Of a stretch of DNA of 64,000 nucleotides, positions 34,241 through 45,466 are shown one piece after another; position 1 is the first letter of the stretch; each line of letters opens with the position of its first letter. This DNA comes from Chlorocebus sabaeus (taxonomy: Eukaryota > Chordata > Mammalia > Primates > Cercopithecidae). The stretch is from contig NC_132915.1 of NCBI RefSeq assembly GCF_047675955.1, positions 47,754,026 through 47,818,025 of the forward strand, written 5' to 3'. The notes below the pieces were generated by a model, which made no database searches, was not told the DNA's origin, and was given only the letters and a program-made list of their open reading frames with translations. The position numbers and the translations under genes are program-made.

Positions 34241-34554
34241 CTAAGCTAAAATAACCAAATCCAATCAACATATGTGAAAATTTACTCCAGAGAAATACTT
34301 CTTTAATATTGGCTTTTCCTTTGAGTGAGGATGGCATTGTTGAAGTAGCATTGATAAAGCTTGTGTCTTTTTTTGAAACTTACAAGAAATTAGTAATTAG
34401 ACATAGTTCATCACACCTATTATCACATTGAGTTTCTGCAGTTACTTGGCACAAGATTTCAGAGTTCACATAGGGGAATTTCATTGAGATTGCTTTTACA
34501 TAAGTAAATTTTGTAATTTTTCTGTTACTATCTTTTTTCTCTTCTTTAAAAAAA
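34241..34554. other. Intergenic, no gene seen
   Basis: Unique sequence. A minus-strand 81-codon frame overlaps the L1 edge and is not credible as a gene. Confidence 0.5.
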
Positions 34555-35100
34555 AATTTTGTGGTAAATATATGTGACGTAAAATTTACTCTTTTAACCA
34601 TTATAGGTATATAGTACTGTGGCATTAAGTATATTCACATTATTATGCAACCATCATCTCCATCTATCTTCAGGACTTTTAAATCTTCCCCTACTGAAAC
34701 CCCATACCCGTTAAACATTAATTCCCCATTCCCGCTTCCCTCAGGCTCCTAGCTATCACCATTCTACTCCCTGTCTCTATGAATCTCTCTACTCTAAGTA
34801 CCTCAAATAAGTAGAATAATACATATCTTCAAGGTTCATCCATGTTGTAACGTGTCAGAATTTTCTTCCTCTTTAAGGCTGAGTAATATTCCATTGTATG
34901 TATATGGGAACATTTTGTTGATCCGTTCATTTGTCAGTGAAGACTTAGGTTTTTATTTGTGGCTGTTGTATTAATATATAACACTGCTATGAACATGGGC
35001 ATACAAATATCTGTTTGAATCTCTACTTTCATTTCTTTTGGGTATATACCCCAGCAGTGGAATTGCTGCATCATATGGTAATTCTTTGTTTGATTTTTGG
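34555..35100 (-). mobile_element. L1M LINE, 3' UTR and ORF2 end
   Basis: Antisense L1M: TAAAATTTACTCTTTTAACC, CATCATCTCCATCTATCTTC, GGTTCATCCATGTTGTAACG, CTGAGTAATATTCCATTGTA, TGAACATGGGCATACAAATA and TGGGTATATACCCCAGCAGT. Decayed and 5'-truncated. Confidence 0.9.
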
Positions 35101-35124
35101 AGAAATCAAACCTGTGCTTTTAAA

Positions 35125-35215
35125 ATTCATACATTCGGCAAATGTCCATTAGACTCCTATTATGTGCCATGCAGCTATGCCAGAGGTGGGGAATGAATGA
35201 ACAGGCTTACTGTTT
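35125..35215 (-). mobile_element. L2 LINE 3' tail
   Basis: ATTCATACATTCGGCAAATG, TCCATTAGACTCCTATTATG and TGCCATGCAGCTATGCC resemble the antisense L2 end. Short. Confidence 0.5.
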
Positions 35216-36479
35216 CGTGTGAGTAGCTGTTGTTACTGTTGTTCTTTCTTTAGATGGTGATAATGATTTACTGTAGAATCGTTAACTCTCTTTCCCAACC
35301 TTCTTGAGACTATATAGTACATAGTAAGCATGCCCTCATCATCCCAAGCTTCATTAACTTGAAGTTCGGAGCCAGAGCCTCAAGCTAGATGCAAACATTA
35401 CATTGTCATGACTCAGGATATCTATAAGAGAACCCCTCTCCCTTCTGTGTCATGTGTGGTAGTAGCTTGAAGAGAAAATTATTTCAGCTAAATCAGAGAT
35501 TTGATTAACAAAAACCTGTACAAATGAAATTGTAGTATTGTTACACAAATAATACTATTGTATATCATAGTATTATATGAATTCTATTAAGATATTAAAT
35601 TTGAATGAGAGAAATAATTTTTCCATTTGAACGACATTATTCCAATAGAAGTGATACATAAGAAAGGAAAATCCGCTTTGAATAAGTTTTCTTACCAAAA
35701 TGTGAAACTTTGAAAGTATAGAATAGCCTTTGAAAATTTAATGAGTTATGACAGTCAACAAAAATTAATCACCATAAGGATAAAGAAAAACAATGTTTTC
35801 ATCACATGAAATCAATCTGATCCTGCCTTCTCCTTAGGAGAGTGGTTCATAGCCACTTTACTTTTCATAATTACAGTGTTTTATTTTGTATATTTATAAC
35901 ACCCCTTCTTCCAAACAAACCAAAAGCTCATTTAGTGTAAAGTTGCACTGCAAAAAAGACAGAATCATTTACATGGAGTAGGAAAATGAACATCAAGAGA
36001 GAAAGGGTGAGATTTTTTAAAAACTATAGCCTGAGAAAAGATTTAGCCATTGAGCACAGATTTTTCTTCTGAGCTTCCTGGTAGCCAAAGAAAAGATGGC
36101 ATCACAGAGAGTGATAGAGCTCTCATTATCTAAAAGATAAAACATAATAACCAACAACACATTTCTTATATTTGATCATTATATTCTGAGAATTCGATGT
36201 AGGGATTCCTATATAATTAAGCTACATAAGGAAAATTATCCTAGAAAAGTTTACAAAATCTCAGGAGTATTCCACATACACATGTTTCTATACTGGTCAT
36301 TAATCAAAGCCAGGGGCATGTTTATTCACAGACTTTCCAAGGCAATTCTCCAAGAGGCCAGTATGAAATGGGCCAAGCTTGCAGCTTTCAGCTGCTAGAA
36401 GGATATATAGCTTGGCCCGTTCTTTTAATAGTTTTGCATAGTCCTGCCACCCTGTATTGCTTTAAAACATACATGTTGT
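35216..36479. other. Intergenic, no gene seen
   Basis: Unique AT-rich sequence. No repeat family or gene recognised. Confidence 0.5.
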
Positions 36480-36886
36480 AATAAACACACTTCTGTTTCT
36501 CATAAAAGTCTGGAGATGGGCAATCCAGAAGCATGGTGATACCCTAGAGTTTCAGGAAGCCAGGGCCCTTTTTCTGGTTCATAATATCCGCTTCAAGGTT
36601 ACTTCGTGGTTCAAGATGGCTGCTCCAGCCTTCACATCATCATTCCAGACACACATGGGAAAGAAAAGGAAAAAGGGAGACAGGGTATGTCCCTCTCTTT
36701 ATGGGCGTTTCTTGGAATTGCACCCCTTTGCTCCACTACATGTCCTTAGTGAGAACTTGTCACATGGTCACACATAACTGCCAAGAGAGGTTAAGAAATG
36801 TTTCTGTTCTGGGTAGCCATGTATGTTTGCACCAAAGGAGAAAAAGAATAGCTATGGAGAGATGGCTAATATTTCTGCCAGAAGTA
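36480..36886. repeat. Unclassified medium-reiterated repeat
   Basis: GTGGTTCAAGATGGCTGCTC, CATCATCATTCCAGACACA, GAACTTGTCACATGGTCACA and ACTGCCAAGAGAGGTTAAGA resemble a dispersed mammalian repeat I have seen but cannot name. A related text may occur at 40620-41160 on the same strand. Confidence 0.35.
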
Positions 36887-37187
36887 TCTTTTTGTTTTGT
36901 TTTGCTTTTGAGATGGAGTCGCTCTGTCGCCCAGGCTGGAGTGTACTGGCGCGATCTCAGCTCACTGTAACCTCCACCTCCTGGGTTCAAGCAATTCTCC
37001 AGCCTCAGCCTCTGGAGTAGCTGGGATTATAGGCGTGTGCCACCATGCCCAGCTAATTTTGTTTTTTTAGTAGAGATGGAGTTTCACCATGTTGGCCAAG
37101 CTGGTCTCGAACTTCTGACCTCAGGTGATCTGCTCACCTTGGCTGCCCAAAGTGCTGGGATTACAGGAGTGAGCCACCGTGCCCGGC
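36887..37187 (-). mobile_element. AluS-type SINE
   Basis: Reverse Alu with a TTTTG-rich head, GAGATGGAGTCGCTCTGTCG, CTCCACCTCCTGGGTTCAAG, GTTTCACCATGTTGGCCAAG and terminus TGCCCGGC. AAGTATCTT and AGATATCTT on the two sides may be an eroded target duplication. Confidence 0.93.
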
Positions 37188-38174
37188 TTCAGATATCTTA
37201 TTTAAAAGAACTTTTTGTCCTTTTAAAATGCAGATAGGCATTTAAGGAGGAAGTTTTTCCCCTTTATCCTTGGGACCCTGTGCTTTCCATAACTGCCAGT
37301 TTCTGTGCTGGGAAAACGTTTGGGATTTTAACTTCTAGGAAATTGCACTTGTAAAAAGAGATAAAATGCTGAATTTTTTTGAACCTATGTTTCTCTCAGT
37401 TGCACGCCATATTTTTCCCTCAGGACACCTGCATATATAGTAATAGTTTTATTGTTGTTGGCTTGTATTCAGTTCTCCATGCTGTTATCTTATATTTTAT
37501 TTCCTTCTTGCCATACTCAACAAGTTCCAAATTCCTTCATGAAAGTCATTTCAAAAGAAAGGCCCACCATAGTTTCAAGTAGGAAAGATAAAATATCCAG
37601 TTTTACCCACAAATTCCGTGTCCTTTCTGGAAACTTTAAAAATAAACCACAAAAAAATCTTAAGTATGTGAAGTAATGCATAAGTTAAGTAAGTTAATTT
37701 AGCCATTCCACAATGTTCAAAACATAATGTTGTACACCATAAATATATGCAATTTTATTTGTCAGTTATTTAAAATAAATGTTTTTAAATGAACTATACT
37801 ACAAATTAACTTTAGTTATAGGGTTTTTTTTGTATTTGTTTGAAGGATTTTGGTATTTCTTTGTGACAGTATATTTAATTATGATATGAGATAATTTTTT
37901 AAACAGAGAAACTATTAATCTAGTTCATGTTAGCAAATATAAGCAACCCAGAACAGGAATAAAATTGAAGAGCACACAGTGATCTGTTATATTTTAGGGG
38001 AAGAGTACTCTGATTTTCCATGGTTTAATTGCTTTTCTGAAATTCAAATTTCCTTTCATTTTTTATCTACATTTTCCTTGGTTTTCAGAAACCATCTTTT
38101 CTTTTGTAATTCTACTATTTGCTTTTCTTTTTCTCTACTGTCATCTCTGTGACTATCTCATATGTTAATAACTC
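37188..38174. other. Intergenic, no gene seen
   Basis: AT-rich unique sequence with nothing recognised. Confidence 0.5.
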
Positions 38175-38345
38175 ACATGTTAATTTAACAAACATTTATC
38201 TAATGGCAGTTATGTAAAGGGTGCTGTGGTCTGTTCTGTGAATACGAGAGTTTGTAATCTTGATATTTGCTTTCACAGGATTTACAATCTAGTTGAAGGA
38301 GAATGACACTCTACTTACAAACAGAGTGGCAGGTGAAAAGTACCT
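38175..38345 (-). mobile_element. L2 LINE 3' tail
   Basis: TTAACAAACATTTATCTAAT, AAGGGTGCTGTGGTCTGTTC, CACAGGATTTACAATCTAGT and TGAAGGAGAATGACACTC resemble the antisense L2 3' region. Confidence 0.5.
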
Positions 38346-38734
38346 ATAGATATATGAGACCCATTTTGTAGGGGTACACAAAAAGGAACTATTATTATTT
38401 GCTATTTAGATTGGTTAAACAATTAAACATTAAAATGTCAAATTAAAAAATAGAAAAATGTTTGCCACCACAGAGAAAAATAACTCTTAAAGCTTGAAGC
38501 AGTGGAAGAAATCAGAAATGAAAATGATCAGTAACTCTTTGACAGGTTTAAAACTTCTGTACAATAAAAAACTAGTAAAACTAATAATATTAATAATAAA
38601 ACAGTGGGGAAGATTTTTTCCAATAAAAGGAGGACTCGTATCTATGATATATAAACAATGTATTCAAATATATTGAAAATATTATTAATATTCCAGCAAA
38701 TAAATGAGCAAAAGGAAAAAGGTTTTAAAAAATC
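38346..38734. other. Intergenic, no gene seen
   Basis: AT-rich insert between two parts of what may be one antisense L2. Confidence 0.4.
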
Positions 38735-39000
38735 ACAGTTAGGAGAAGGCTTTGTGGAGGAGCTGACATTAGAGCTATATCTTAAAGAGTAAAAAATATA
38801 AATTTTAGCAAGGTAGGGATAGAAGGAGGGACCTTCCAGGCAAAAGGGACAGGATGAACAAATACACAGTAGTCAAAAGACTTGGAGTAGTTGGGTAATA
38901 TTTCAATCGAGTTGGAACATGGCTTTCTATTATCCTGGGACTGGAAGCAGATCAGGGAGGTCCTTGAATGCCACGCTGAGGAATTTGGCTTTTGTATTTT
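38735..39000 (-). mobile_element. L2 LINE fragment
   Basis: GGAGAAGGCTTTGTGGAGGA, GCTGACATTAGAGCTATATC, CCTTCCAGGCAAAAGGGACA and GGTCCTTGAATGCCACGCTG match the antisense L2 order. It probably belongs with the piece at 38175. Confidence 0.55.
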
Positions 39001-39319
39001 AATCCCACTCTCTGTATATTGTCTATAAATCTGTTAACAGCTCTTCACCTTATTGTCTGGCTCTGGTATAATTGTTTTATCTGTGGAGGATGATGTCATG
39101 GAAATAGAACTGAACTAGGAATCAGAGGCCTTGGATTTATGTATTACACTTGGGTTTACTATATGAATATTGCAACCATAATTCAAACCTTAGCAATTAA
39201 AATGATAAGTTTCTCTATGTCAAAAAGACTACAAAAGAGAGTTTATTGCCAGGATTCTCTGTAGCATTGTGCATTGCATACAGCAGGTGCTCGGTAAGTG
39301 TTGAATCTAATTCAATAAC
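39001..39319. other. Intergenic, no gene seen
   Basis: Unique sequence. CATACAGCAGGTGCTCGGTA near 39277 is a short MIR/L2-like end. Confidence 0.45.
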
Positions 39320-39327
39320 AAACCTCT

Positions 39328-39430
39328 TGGGTGCAGCACACCAACACGGCACATGTATACATATGTAACAAACCTGTACGTTGTGCACATGTACCCTAGA
39401 ACTTAAAGTATAATAAAAATAAATTTAAAA
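39328..39430 (+). mobile_element. Very short 5'-truncated L1PA tail
   Basis: TGGGTGCAGCACACCAACAC, GGCACATGTATACATATGTA, TGTGCACATGTACCCTAGAA and CTTAAAGTATAATAAAAATA is the terminal sequence of primate L1PA elements. AAACCTCT before it (39320-39327) and AACCCTCT after it (39431-39438) fit a target duplication with one change. Only about 100 bases were copied. Confidence 0.9.
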
Positions 39431-39719
39431 AACCCTCTGAGATCTGTGCCATAATTTCAGCAATGTAGAAAAAAGAACAAGGACAGCAGGTTTAAGGGTG
39501 CTGAACAAGTCTATCCTCCTGGTTCAGTTCAGTGCTCTGCTACAAGTTCTTTTTTGTGTTTTGTTTTGTTTTGTTTTGTTTTGGGGGCAAGTATCTTTGA
39601 ATTTGAATCTACATTACGATAATATTTTTCCCAGAGTTTCGTTAGATCTTTCAAATGTGGAAAAATTGAGAGACAAGTTCGGTGGCTACTTCTATATCCA
39701 CCACCTAGAATGGTACTGA
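39431..39719. other. Intergenic, with (TTTTG)n
   Basis: Unique sequence containing a TTTTG pentanucleotide repeat at about 39557-39584. No gene supported. Confidence 0.55.
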
Positions 39720-39975
39720 TTTATTATCTCCTGCTTATATCAGGCTCTTAGCTAGACACTCTACAAACCTCTCACTCTACTGCCCACAACTGCCTGGTGG
39801 TGGTGAACGTAACTCTCATTGTCCAAAAGCCTAAAACAGAACAAGCAAGCAAACAAACAAAAACACTCTAAGCTCAGAAAGTTTCAGCAATTTATTTCCT
39901 TAAAGCCCTTCGAGTAATAAATGCAACAGCTAGGATTTAAACTGTCTGGCTCTAAAAACTTGAGTTCTTTCCATG
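39720..39975 (-). mobile_element. MIR with an A-rich insertion
   Basis: Antisense MIR: TATCAGGCTCTTAGCTAGAC, ACTCTCATTGTCCAAAAG, AGCTCAGAAAGTTTCAGCAA, then CAGCTAGGATTTAAACTGTC and TGGCTCTAAA. An AAGCAAGCAAACAAACAAAA run near 39842 interrupts it. Confidence 0.6.
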
Positions 39976-40494
39976 GTACCAAACAGCCTCCAGAATTCCT
40001 TTCTTCTACTAACTGGGGTCACAGATTTTAACCAAGCACCTACAGTATGAGAAGCCCTGAATTAAGTCTTGTAGGAAGAACTGTAAGCTGAGGCCCTTGG
40101 GGCTTCTGTCCGTTGGAGATGAATCAGATCAAATTTTACAATTGTTGAGTTTGTCACGTAAGTAACACATGCCATGCTGGACACTTTGCAGGGAAAGAGA
40201 GGAAGACCATGGGACAAAGAATCTAAAATCATAATTTTTGCCCATTACACAACCTGCAATAGTGAATCAGATTGAGTAAAACAGGAGTCTTACCTTTTTC
40301 TGCGTTCTCTCTGCGTGCTCTGTTCTCCACAGCTGTAAAGCCTTTCCTTAGTTTCTTTTAATTACCTAAAAGTCTGTGTACATCTCAAAGCCTTTTTCAG
40401 TTTCCATTTTCCTCTACCAAACTCCTCACTGAGTCCTTAAATAGGCACTGACATCTCCCTTCTCTGAATTCTCATGGCCCTTTGCTTTACAAAG
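39976..40494. other. Intergenic, possible L2-like stretch
   Basis: Mostly unique. 40300-40480 is pyrimidine-rich and loosely like sense L2, without decisive landmarks. Confidence 0.4.
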
Positions 40495-40620
40495 AGTCAG
40501 TAGTGGTTATGAATACAGATTGCTTGGGTTTAGATCTTGGCCTTTTCCCTCTTTGGAGATATGATTTGGGCAAGTACTTTAATTCTCTATGCCTCAGTGT
40601 TCTCTGTTAAAGGGGATATA
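40495..40620 (+). mobile_element. MIR
   Basis: Sense MIR: AGTCAGTAGTGGTTATGAAT, ACAGATTGCTTGGGTTTAGA, TCTTGGCCTTTTCC, TTTGGGCAAGTACTTTAATT and CTATGCCTCAGTGTTCTC follow the consensus from the tRNA-like head into the core. Confidence 0.8.
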
Positions 40621-41164
40621 TCAGTTGGGATTCTGTTGCAAAGAACAGAATTTATTCTTGCTATTTTAAGCAGAAAGTGATGGGTTACAGGATATTAAGT
40701 AAAACATAACATTTGAGTTGCCAGAGAAAAAGACTCTAATTTGAGCTTTCTGAAGATTCCAGTGCTACTTTACAGAAACACATTACCATGGGAGTTGCTG
40801 CCTCTTCCACAGCCAGGAAGTCATCTGTTGAATGGAAAAGCTGAATATGAAATAGCAAGTGCTGCAAGGGCCATGCCCGCCTTCCCTGATCCAGCTAATA
40901 AATGCATGTCCCATGCCTGCCTCTTGACACCTGCAAAAATAGCAACTGGTTAGCATGGTTACAAGGAAAACCTCATTGCTTTGTAGCCATTTTTATAAGC
41001 AGAGAGAGCAAAGTGTAGTAGTTTCTGCCTCACTTCCTCCTTCCAAATTTTTGTAGTACTTCAGAGTGGCCAGTTCTCAATTCCATCCAGTACCCTAGCT
41101 GCAAGGGAGTCTAGAAAATGTTTCTGGACTTCAGGCACTGGTTGGGATGAAGTTGACTGCCAAT
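40621..41164. repeat. Unclassified repeat-like stretch
   Basis: TTGGGATTCTGTTGCAAAGA with AGAATTTATTCTTGCTATTT, and later TAGCTGCAAGGGAGTCTAGA, have the feel of a dispersed mammalian repeat. I cannot name a family. A 70-codon frame inside it is not a credible gene. Confidence 0.3.
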
Positions 41165-41540
41165 CCATCATTAAAAACATCTATGTGAGGTTAATAAATG
41201 TACCTACCCCAGAGAGTTATTGTAAGGATTACATGAAATAATACATACAAAATACTTAGAAAAGTGCCTACACATGGGAGACTCTCAGTGTATATCTATT
41301 GTCTATTTTCATCTGTCAATGTCTCAGATGGTAGTCCTGGGGAAAGTCAAACAGCCTTTGATAGAGCCCCAAATTTCCTGTCTGCTAATAACTTTGATGA
41401 ACCCATTTTCTATGTAGGAAGACTGGTTTCCTCATCTGCAAACTGGGGATAATAATCACTCTCTGACTCCTAGAGTTTCTGTTCCTGTCACATTAGATCA
41501 TGTGTGAAAGGTGATTTGAAAACTGTAATGAATGCTCTAA
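41165..41540 (+). mobile_element. Two MIR fragments
   Basis: 41185-41300 has CCTACCCCAGAGAGTTATTG, TAAGGATTACATGAAATAAT and AGAAAAGTGCCTACACATGG, a MIR 3' part. 41425-41540 has TTTCCTCATCTGCAAACTGG and GGATAATAATCACTCT, the centre of a second copy. Unrelated sequence separates them. Confidence 0.7.
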
Positions 41541-42574
41541 TGGCGTTAGTGTTAAATAGATACTAGGTAAGTTGGCAAGTTATGGAGTAATGCTCAAATT
41601 CCAGTTCTGCCCCTGAGAATAGCAGTCTGCTTCCTATACTTTTATCTTAGTCACCCTTACTTTATTTTTCAGAATTAGCCAGGGAAATCAAACTTCACTG
41701 CATCCCTGTGAGGAAAACAAGGCTCAGATGCTGCCATAACGACCTCCTTAAAGAGGGGAGATTAGGCCCTGGCCAGCTCTTGAAATCCTCCCAGCCCTGA
41801 GTTCTTTCCAGGAGACCCTGTGTCCCCTGTAACACCAGTTTCTGCAGCTGACGGGCTAAGCAAAGAGGCTCAACCTGAAGAAAGAGACAGGTGGCTCCAG
41901 AGCAAGGCTTGTAATGAATTCTCCCCAGGGAGAGAAATACCGAAAGTTTAGCTCACTCTTTCCTCCCATAAAGCACACTGAATGTTAACAGCTTGCTTCT
42001 GTCCAAGCTGGTGTTTTTTAAATTAAGTATTGTTAAATCCATACCATTTGGAATGATGCTTCAGACAGCCCTGACACTCTCTCTTGATTCTGCTTTCATT
42101 TCACCTAATATGTTGTGCATGGAGCCAGTAACCAGTATTATTCGGCTGCGGCGGCTTCTGCTGGTGCTGCTGCTCACACACTTGCAGACGGCTTTAATTT
42201 AGATACCTGAAGAGGAAAAAAGGAATTTGGCCAACACCCTGCTCAGATGCTATAAGGGGTCTTTTCCCGGCTGCCACTAATATGGATCTAGATTACCTAA
42301 AGTTTTATGTTATTTTTCCTAGGTGCTGAAAAAGTTTTAGACATGAGAAAGTCAAGAGACGTAGAAGCTGGAGGCTAAAATAAGATACTTTCCATCGTCA
42401 GGTAACATATACCCATAGTAAACCCTGGTAGCCTACTTTCCTTTTCCTATAAACATCCCCCTTCAACCACATCACTGCCAACATGTGAATATATGTGTGT
42501 GTATACATCATATATAGATATAAATGCACATATGTGAATATGAGATGAGGGTGGATTTCGATTTGGTTTATGGC
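41541..42574. other. Upstream of ADAMTSL1, small CpG/CTG-rich patch
   Basis: Unique sequence. At 42140-42180 CGGCTGCGGCGGCTTCTGCT followed by GGTGCTGCTGCTC is a small GC-rich patch with three CpG in an AT-rich setting, 3.3 kb before the ADAMTSL1 start codon. A TG/TA-rich patch lies at 42486-42545. Confidence 0.5.
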
Positions 42575-42730
42575 TCAATGGCCAGTTCTAGCCAGCAAAA
42601 CTTCAGTCAAGTTACTTAACTTCTCTGAGCCTCAGTTTCCACATACATAAAATGGGGTGATTACTTAATTTCGAAAAGTAGTCACAAAGGTCAAATGAGA
42701 TAAAAACTTGTAAACCATAAAGATAGCACG
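42575..42730 (+). mobile_element. MIR
   Basis: Sense MIR: CAAGTTACTTAACTTCTCTG, AGCCTCAGTTTCCACATACA, TAAAATGGGGTGATTACTTA, then AAATGAGATAAAAACTTGTA. Confidence 0.85.
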
Positions 42731-44294
42731 TAAATTTTGGCCATTATCAAAATGAGTTCATTACCAAAACTTTCCCCAATCATCTTAACCCAACTTGATT
42801 TTGTTCTTCCTTTTCTGAAGTTGTAGTAAATTTGTAATTTCCCCTGCACTGTGTAGCTCTGGATGTGCAATTGCTTTTCCTAGTTTCTCTGGGTATTCCT
42901 AAGAGGAGATAATGCTGTGAGGAATCAGAAGCATGAGACAACGTGGTGGGCATCCTCCAGGCATTCAATAGGTGATCGAGGCCTGGACTTTAAAATAGTG
43001 TATTATTCATTGACTTCATTGAGGTGACCTCTTGCTGTACATTAGCATGCCCATCAAAACTCCAAGGCAGAAATTCTGACTCAAAATACCAAGGCAGTAT
43101 TTATTTGCAAAGCAGAAAGGAATCTAGACTAGCATACAACTGGTTGCCAGTTATTTTCTGACCATGCCGATTATTTTTCTATTCCTCTACAAATAGTATC
43201 TTGTCGTTAGCATCGTTGCTACTTTTCTTTCTTCCATTACCTGTTCTTCCCTTTGCATCTGCTTAGTGAGCGGGGTTTATGTGTGAAGAGGGAGAACGTG
43301 GTATTAGGTAAAATGTTCCATTAATAGAACTAGTTGAAACTCTTCAGTTAATGACTCTGATAGGAGGGAAAAAAATAAACCCTTTAGCAGAAAGCTCTGG
43401 TGTGTAACAGAAAGACACATATAACATAGCTTTATATATGAAAGTTTATTTCAGTCAATCACCTTTCTTTAATGTGATGAGGATTTCAGATAAAAACAAT
43501 AGTGGAAAGACAAAGTTAAGCATTTTTATATCTACTTGTGAATCCACTTTAGCTTATGAGCATTAGCTAGTTTTTGAGAGATTTGTAAAACAAATCTTTC
43601 TAAAAGGGAAAATATATTTCGAGAATAGGCTCTCTTTGTTATGGATTTGTACTATCCATTTTTCTAGGTCCGCATACTTAGTATTGAGAACAAAGGTGAA
43701 TCTTCGTATGACCTTGACTTTCCTAACAGCTTGAAAATAGGATTTTTAAAGTTTCTCTCTCTTTAATTGATATACCATATGAAGTAGGTAACCTAAAGTT
43801 GAACAACCTGCTTTTCTTCACCTTTTTGAAAAGCAACACAGCAGGTATGTATATAGGCAGACCTGCCTGTATTCACATGCCCATTATGGCTTGATCAGGT
43901 TTTCCATATTTGTGTATTTCATATCTCTTCTCAGTACTTTTTAATAATGAAAGGAAAGAACGTTAATTCTAAATGTCTTGTGCGTCCACCGCATATATTT
44001 CTGGGCTATCAGGAGGTCCGTAAAGGGAAAACGTCCTGGTGACACACCTATGGCAATGTAAGGCCAAGGCTGCTCTTTTATTCTTTCAAAACTCAATGAT
44101 TTCCTTTGCAGATAAGGGGAAATACATCCTTGTTTGACAGTTGACACTTTTCTAAAACTGTAATAAAACCTTCCTCTGGTAGAGTCAAATCTCCCTTGCT
44201 GGTGGATTAAGCAGCTTCAGAAGCTTCCTGACCTTCTCGTTGCTGTTACTGGCCTTGTCGTCATTTCACTGCTCATTAGCACTTCCTTCAGGGT
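42731..44294. other. Upstream of ADAMTSL1, no gene seen
   Basis: Unique sequence. No repeat was recognised over about 1.5 kb, making it one of the longer repeat-free stretches of the window. Confidence 0.5.
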
Positions 44295-44385
44295 TGGACT
44301 GGCCTCCAAGGTCATCTCGTCCAACCCTCTTGCAATAGTGGACGGAAAAATGAGGTAAAACTCAGTTCACCCTTTTCTGTATTAT
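44295..44385 (-). mobile_element. L3/CR1 or MIR3 end
   Basis: GGCCTCCAAGGTCATCTCGT followed by CCAACCCTCTTGCAATAG and ACGGAAAAATGAGG resembles the antisense end shared by L3 and MIR3. Too short to choose between them. Confidence 0.5.
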
Positions 44386-45229
44386 AGCAGCTCTGATAAA
44401 GGATGTGGGTGAGGTGCAGAGGAAGCTGAAACTTGGTTAAAAGAAGGTTTGAGGATTAACTGAGGATTTAATTCATCCTTTCTTTCTCTCCCGTGGCTAA
44501 AGCAGATAGTTGAGAGTTGGCAGTGCATCAAAACCAGGCTGCTCCTGAACCCCAAATTTCAACCCCACTCATCCTGGAGTCTTTGTTGAGGGCTTCTTTT
44601 TAAACTGGGGGATCTAAATTTCTAATTGTGCCTTTACAATTAGCAAATCTTAAATGCCTTAAATTGTCACTTTACAAAGAAGCAACTTGCTTTGTGGGTT
44701 TTTTTGTTTTTTGTTTTTCTTCCAAATTAAGTCCTTAATAACACAAAATAACTTATGCCACTGTTTAGGCTTAGTGAGGAACCTTCAGAAAATGTATAGA
44801 GTGTTTATTTTCCAAGTCAAGAGAGAAAGTAAAGAGGAACTTTATGGAGGCGAAATAAAACAGTTGTACAGAACACATTTACAGGGCACATTAAGTCGGT
44901 TTTTGTCTATGGTTCTTTCCCTTTATGGCATATGTTATATATTGACAGGGATTAAGTTTCTCTCCTGAATGGAACAATACACAGTCACAGGGAGCTACTG
45001 TACTTTACAAAGCAACAGACATCAGCACAGGCAAATGGCAAATAGAAACGCATCTCACAAAGAACTAACCAGGTCCATGGGAAGCACAGTGCTTGACTTC
45101 ATCTTTTGCAATTCTGCATCTTTTGCATTTCCCTTCTCGCTCTGCTGCTCGCTCGCCTTTCTTTTTCGTCCTTTTCCCCCTTTTTTGCTCGCACTGTTAC
45201 ACTTTCTCTGTCCTCCTGGCTTTGTTATT
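44386..45229. other. Promoter-proximal upstream sequence
   Basis: Unique sequence without recognised repeats. From 45120 to 45215 the plus strand is strongly pyrimidine-rich with scattered CpG (CTCGCTCTGCTGCTCGCTCG). Confidence 0.5.
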
Positions 45230-45345
45230 CAGCATGTCTGATTAGCAGGAGCCTGATTGGCTGGCTGCCTGCTCCGAGAGAGATTCCATTCAGCTTACCC
45301 CCCACCCATCCACCCACCCACCCCTCGGTCAGGAAATGTGAGCGG
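45230..45345 (+). promoter_or_regulatory. ADAMTSL1: Probable ADAMTSL1 core promoter
   Basis: An inverted CCAAT box (ATTGG at 45256-45260) is followed by a CACCC/CCCACCC tract at 45298-45325, sites of the NF-Y and KLF/SP types. No TATA box is seen. NF-Y boxes usually lie 60-100 bases before a start, which puts initiation near 45320-45360. That agrees with a leader of roughly 100-150 bases before the ATG at 45467. The exact start site is inference. Confidence 0.5.
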
Positions 45346-45466
45346 GGCTGATGGAAGCTGATAGGCAGGACTGGAGTGTTAGCACCAGTACTGGATGTGA
45401 CAGCAGGCAGAGGAGCACTTAGCAGCTTATTCAGTGTCCGATTCGGATTCCGGCAAGGATCCAAGC
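45342..45466 (+). other. ADAMTSL1: ADAMTSL1 5' leader with upstream ORFs
   Basis: The left edge is an estimate. The leader holds an upstream ORF of 23 codons (45351-45422, ATG to TAG) and a bare start-stop ATG-TGA at 45395-45400, the latter in frame with the main start. A second ATG-TGA (45336-45341) and a three-codon ORF (45234-45245) would be included if initiation occurs further left. The in-frame TGA at 45398 shows that the main protein cannot begin upstream of 45467. Confidence 0.55.
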
